The position numbers were made by a program, and so were the translations under genes. Positions 10,567 to 11,155 of a DNA stretch of 11,155 nucleotides are shown here, piece by piece. Positions within the stretch are counted from its first letter, which is position 1, and each line of letters starts with the position of its first letter. Source of the DNA: Acidimicrobiales bacterium (GTDB taxonomy: Bacteria; Actinomycetota; Acidimicrobiia; Acidimicrobiales; RAAP-2); the NCBI GenBank assembly GCA_017883105.1, contig JADGOF010000044.1:1-11155 (forward strand), in the 5' to 3' direction. The notes under the pieces are model-generated. The model worked only from the letters and a program-made list of their open reading frames with translations, did no database searches and was not told where the DNA came from.

Positions 10567-11155
10567 GGAGGGCTCCCTCCGACGGGCCCTGTCCGAGTAG
10601 GAGAAACAGGACCGCCATGCGGATAGCCACCCCATTGCTGACCTGGTCGGTGATCAGCGCAGCCGGGAGCTCGGCGACGTCCGAGGCGATCTCGACCCCC
10701 CGCACCATCGGGCCCGGGTGCAGGATGAGGGCATGGGGCGCCAGCATGGCTGCCCGGCGTGTGGTGAGTCCGTAGCCGGCTGTGTACTCACGGAGGGTCG
10801 GGACGAAGGATCCGCCGCCCCGTTCCGATTGGACACGGAGGAGCGATACCACATCGGCCTTCTCCAGGACCTCGTCGAGGTCGTGGCTTACTGCGGAGAC
10901 CGGCCATCCCTCGAGCGAGGGAGGAAGAAGCGTCACCGGCGCCACTAGGGTGACCTCGGCACCGAGGGCGGCGTACGCGGTGATCTGGGACCGGGCCACC
11001 CGGCTGTGCCGGATGTCTCCCACGATCACCACCTGGAGTCCTTCGAAACGGTCCAAGCCCTCGTCTCCGCCTCCGAACGCCTGCCGCACCGTGTAGAGAT
11101 CGAGCAGGGCCTGGGTCGGGTGTTGGTGCCAGCCGTCGCCGGCATTGATCACCGA
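10559..11155 (-). CDS. pyrB: Aspartate carbamoyltransferase, C-terminal 198 residues (5' end outside window)
   Basis: It is the catalytic chain joining carbamoyl phosphate and aspartate to form carbamoyl aspartate. The window starts inside the gene at the helix that links the two domains: INAGDGWHQHPTQALLDLYT (with the HPTQALLD motif) is right at the edge. The aspartate-binding domain follows with VVIVGDIRHSRVARS, SLLRVQSER and the substrate loop LHPGPMVRGVEI, and it ends with DQVSNGVAIRMAVL. The carbamoyl-phosphate domain with the STRTR-type motif must lie to the right. The reading frame is open to the edge; the GTG at 11152 encodes an internal Val and is not a start. The stop overlaps pyrC by eight bases. 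No regulatory chain gene (pyrI) follows, as is usual for actinobacteria. The upstream neighbour, possibly pyrR, cannot be seen. Confidence 0.97.
   Translation of the reverse strand, partial: SVINAGDGWHQHPTQALLDLYTVRQAFGGGDEGLDRFEGLQVVIVGDIRHSRVARSQITAYAALGAEVTLVAPVTLLPPSLEGWPVSAVSHDLDEVLEKADVVSLLRVQSERGGGSFVPTLREYTAGYGLTTRRAAMLAPHALILHPGPMVRGVEIASDVAELPAALITDQVSNGVAIRMAVLFLLLGQGPSEGALRG
10566..10581 (-). promoter_or_regulatory. Inverted repeat covering the pyrC Shine-Dalgarno sequence
   Basis: The plus strand reads CGGAGGG-CT-CCCTCCG, a perfect seven-base inverted repeat with a two-base spacer. In the mRNA this would fold as a six-pair stem with a four-base loop. The pyrC Shine-Dalgarno GGAGGG lies in the 5' arm and loop, and the first base of the GTG start lies at the base of the 3' arm. 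The repeat lies within the last codons of pyrB. Ribosomes finishing pyrB would melt it, which fits translational coupling of pyrC to pyrB. The repeat is seen directly; the regulatory role is inference. Confidence 0.5.

Noticed and set aside
10567..10635. Upstream extension of pyrC by 23 residues
   Set aside because: The extra residues show no dihydroorotase similarity and overlap pyrB; the GTG at 10566 has a better ribosome binding site and the usual overlap geometry.

Overview
The window holds most of a de novo pyrimidine (UMP) biosynthesis operon from a high-GC, actinobacterium-like genome. All six genes of the block lie on the minus strand, in the order pyrB (3' part only) - pyrC - carA - carB - pyrD - pyrF - a large polytopic membrane protein. 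A small plus-strand gene converges on the end of the operon. The actinobacterial reading rests on the very high G+C, the frequent GTG/TTG starts, the type 2 OMP decarboxylase and the pyrB-pyrC-carA-carB order. A class 1B-like PyrD inside the operon argues against Mycobacterium and its relatives, which carry a class 2 enzyme elsewhere. An Acidimicrobiia-type lineage is a tentative guess, not something the sequence proves.

Layout from right to left, which is the direction of transcription. The C-terminal 198 residues of aspartate carbamoyltransferase enter at 11155. Dihydroorotase follows, then the small and large subunits of carbamoyl-phosphate synthetase, dihydroorotate dehydrogenase, orotidine-5'-phosphate decarboxylase and, last, an 803-residue YfhO-like membrane protein. 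Every junction overlaps by 1-8 bases except carB/pyrD, where 4 bases separate stop and start, so the block is probably one translationally coupled transcript. The operon promoter and any leader regulation (for example pyrR) lie beyond the right edge. Positions 1-407 carry a 134-codon plus-strand gene I do not recognise. The only intergenic stretch is 408-514 (107 bases) between the two convergent genes; it contains one strong hairpin, and a second, weaker one spans the stop codon of the membrane protein gene.

CarAB makes carbamoyl phosphate from glutamine, bicarbonate and ATP. PyrB joins it to aspartate, PyrC closes the ring to dihydroorotate, PyrD oxidises this to orotate and PyrF decarboxylates OMP to UMP. 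Orotate phosphoribosyltransferase (pyrE) is not in the window. Neither is pyrK, the electron-transfer partner expected for a class 1B PyrD. The most notable points are that missing pyrK, the four-base coupling of a YfhO-type membrane protein to pyrF, and a perfect inverted repeat that would hide the pyrC Shine-Dalgarno sequence at the end of pyrB. Otherwise this is an ordinary, well-conserved housekeeping region and I see no new defence or mobile system in it.
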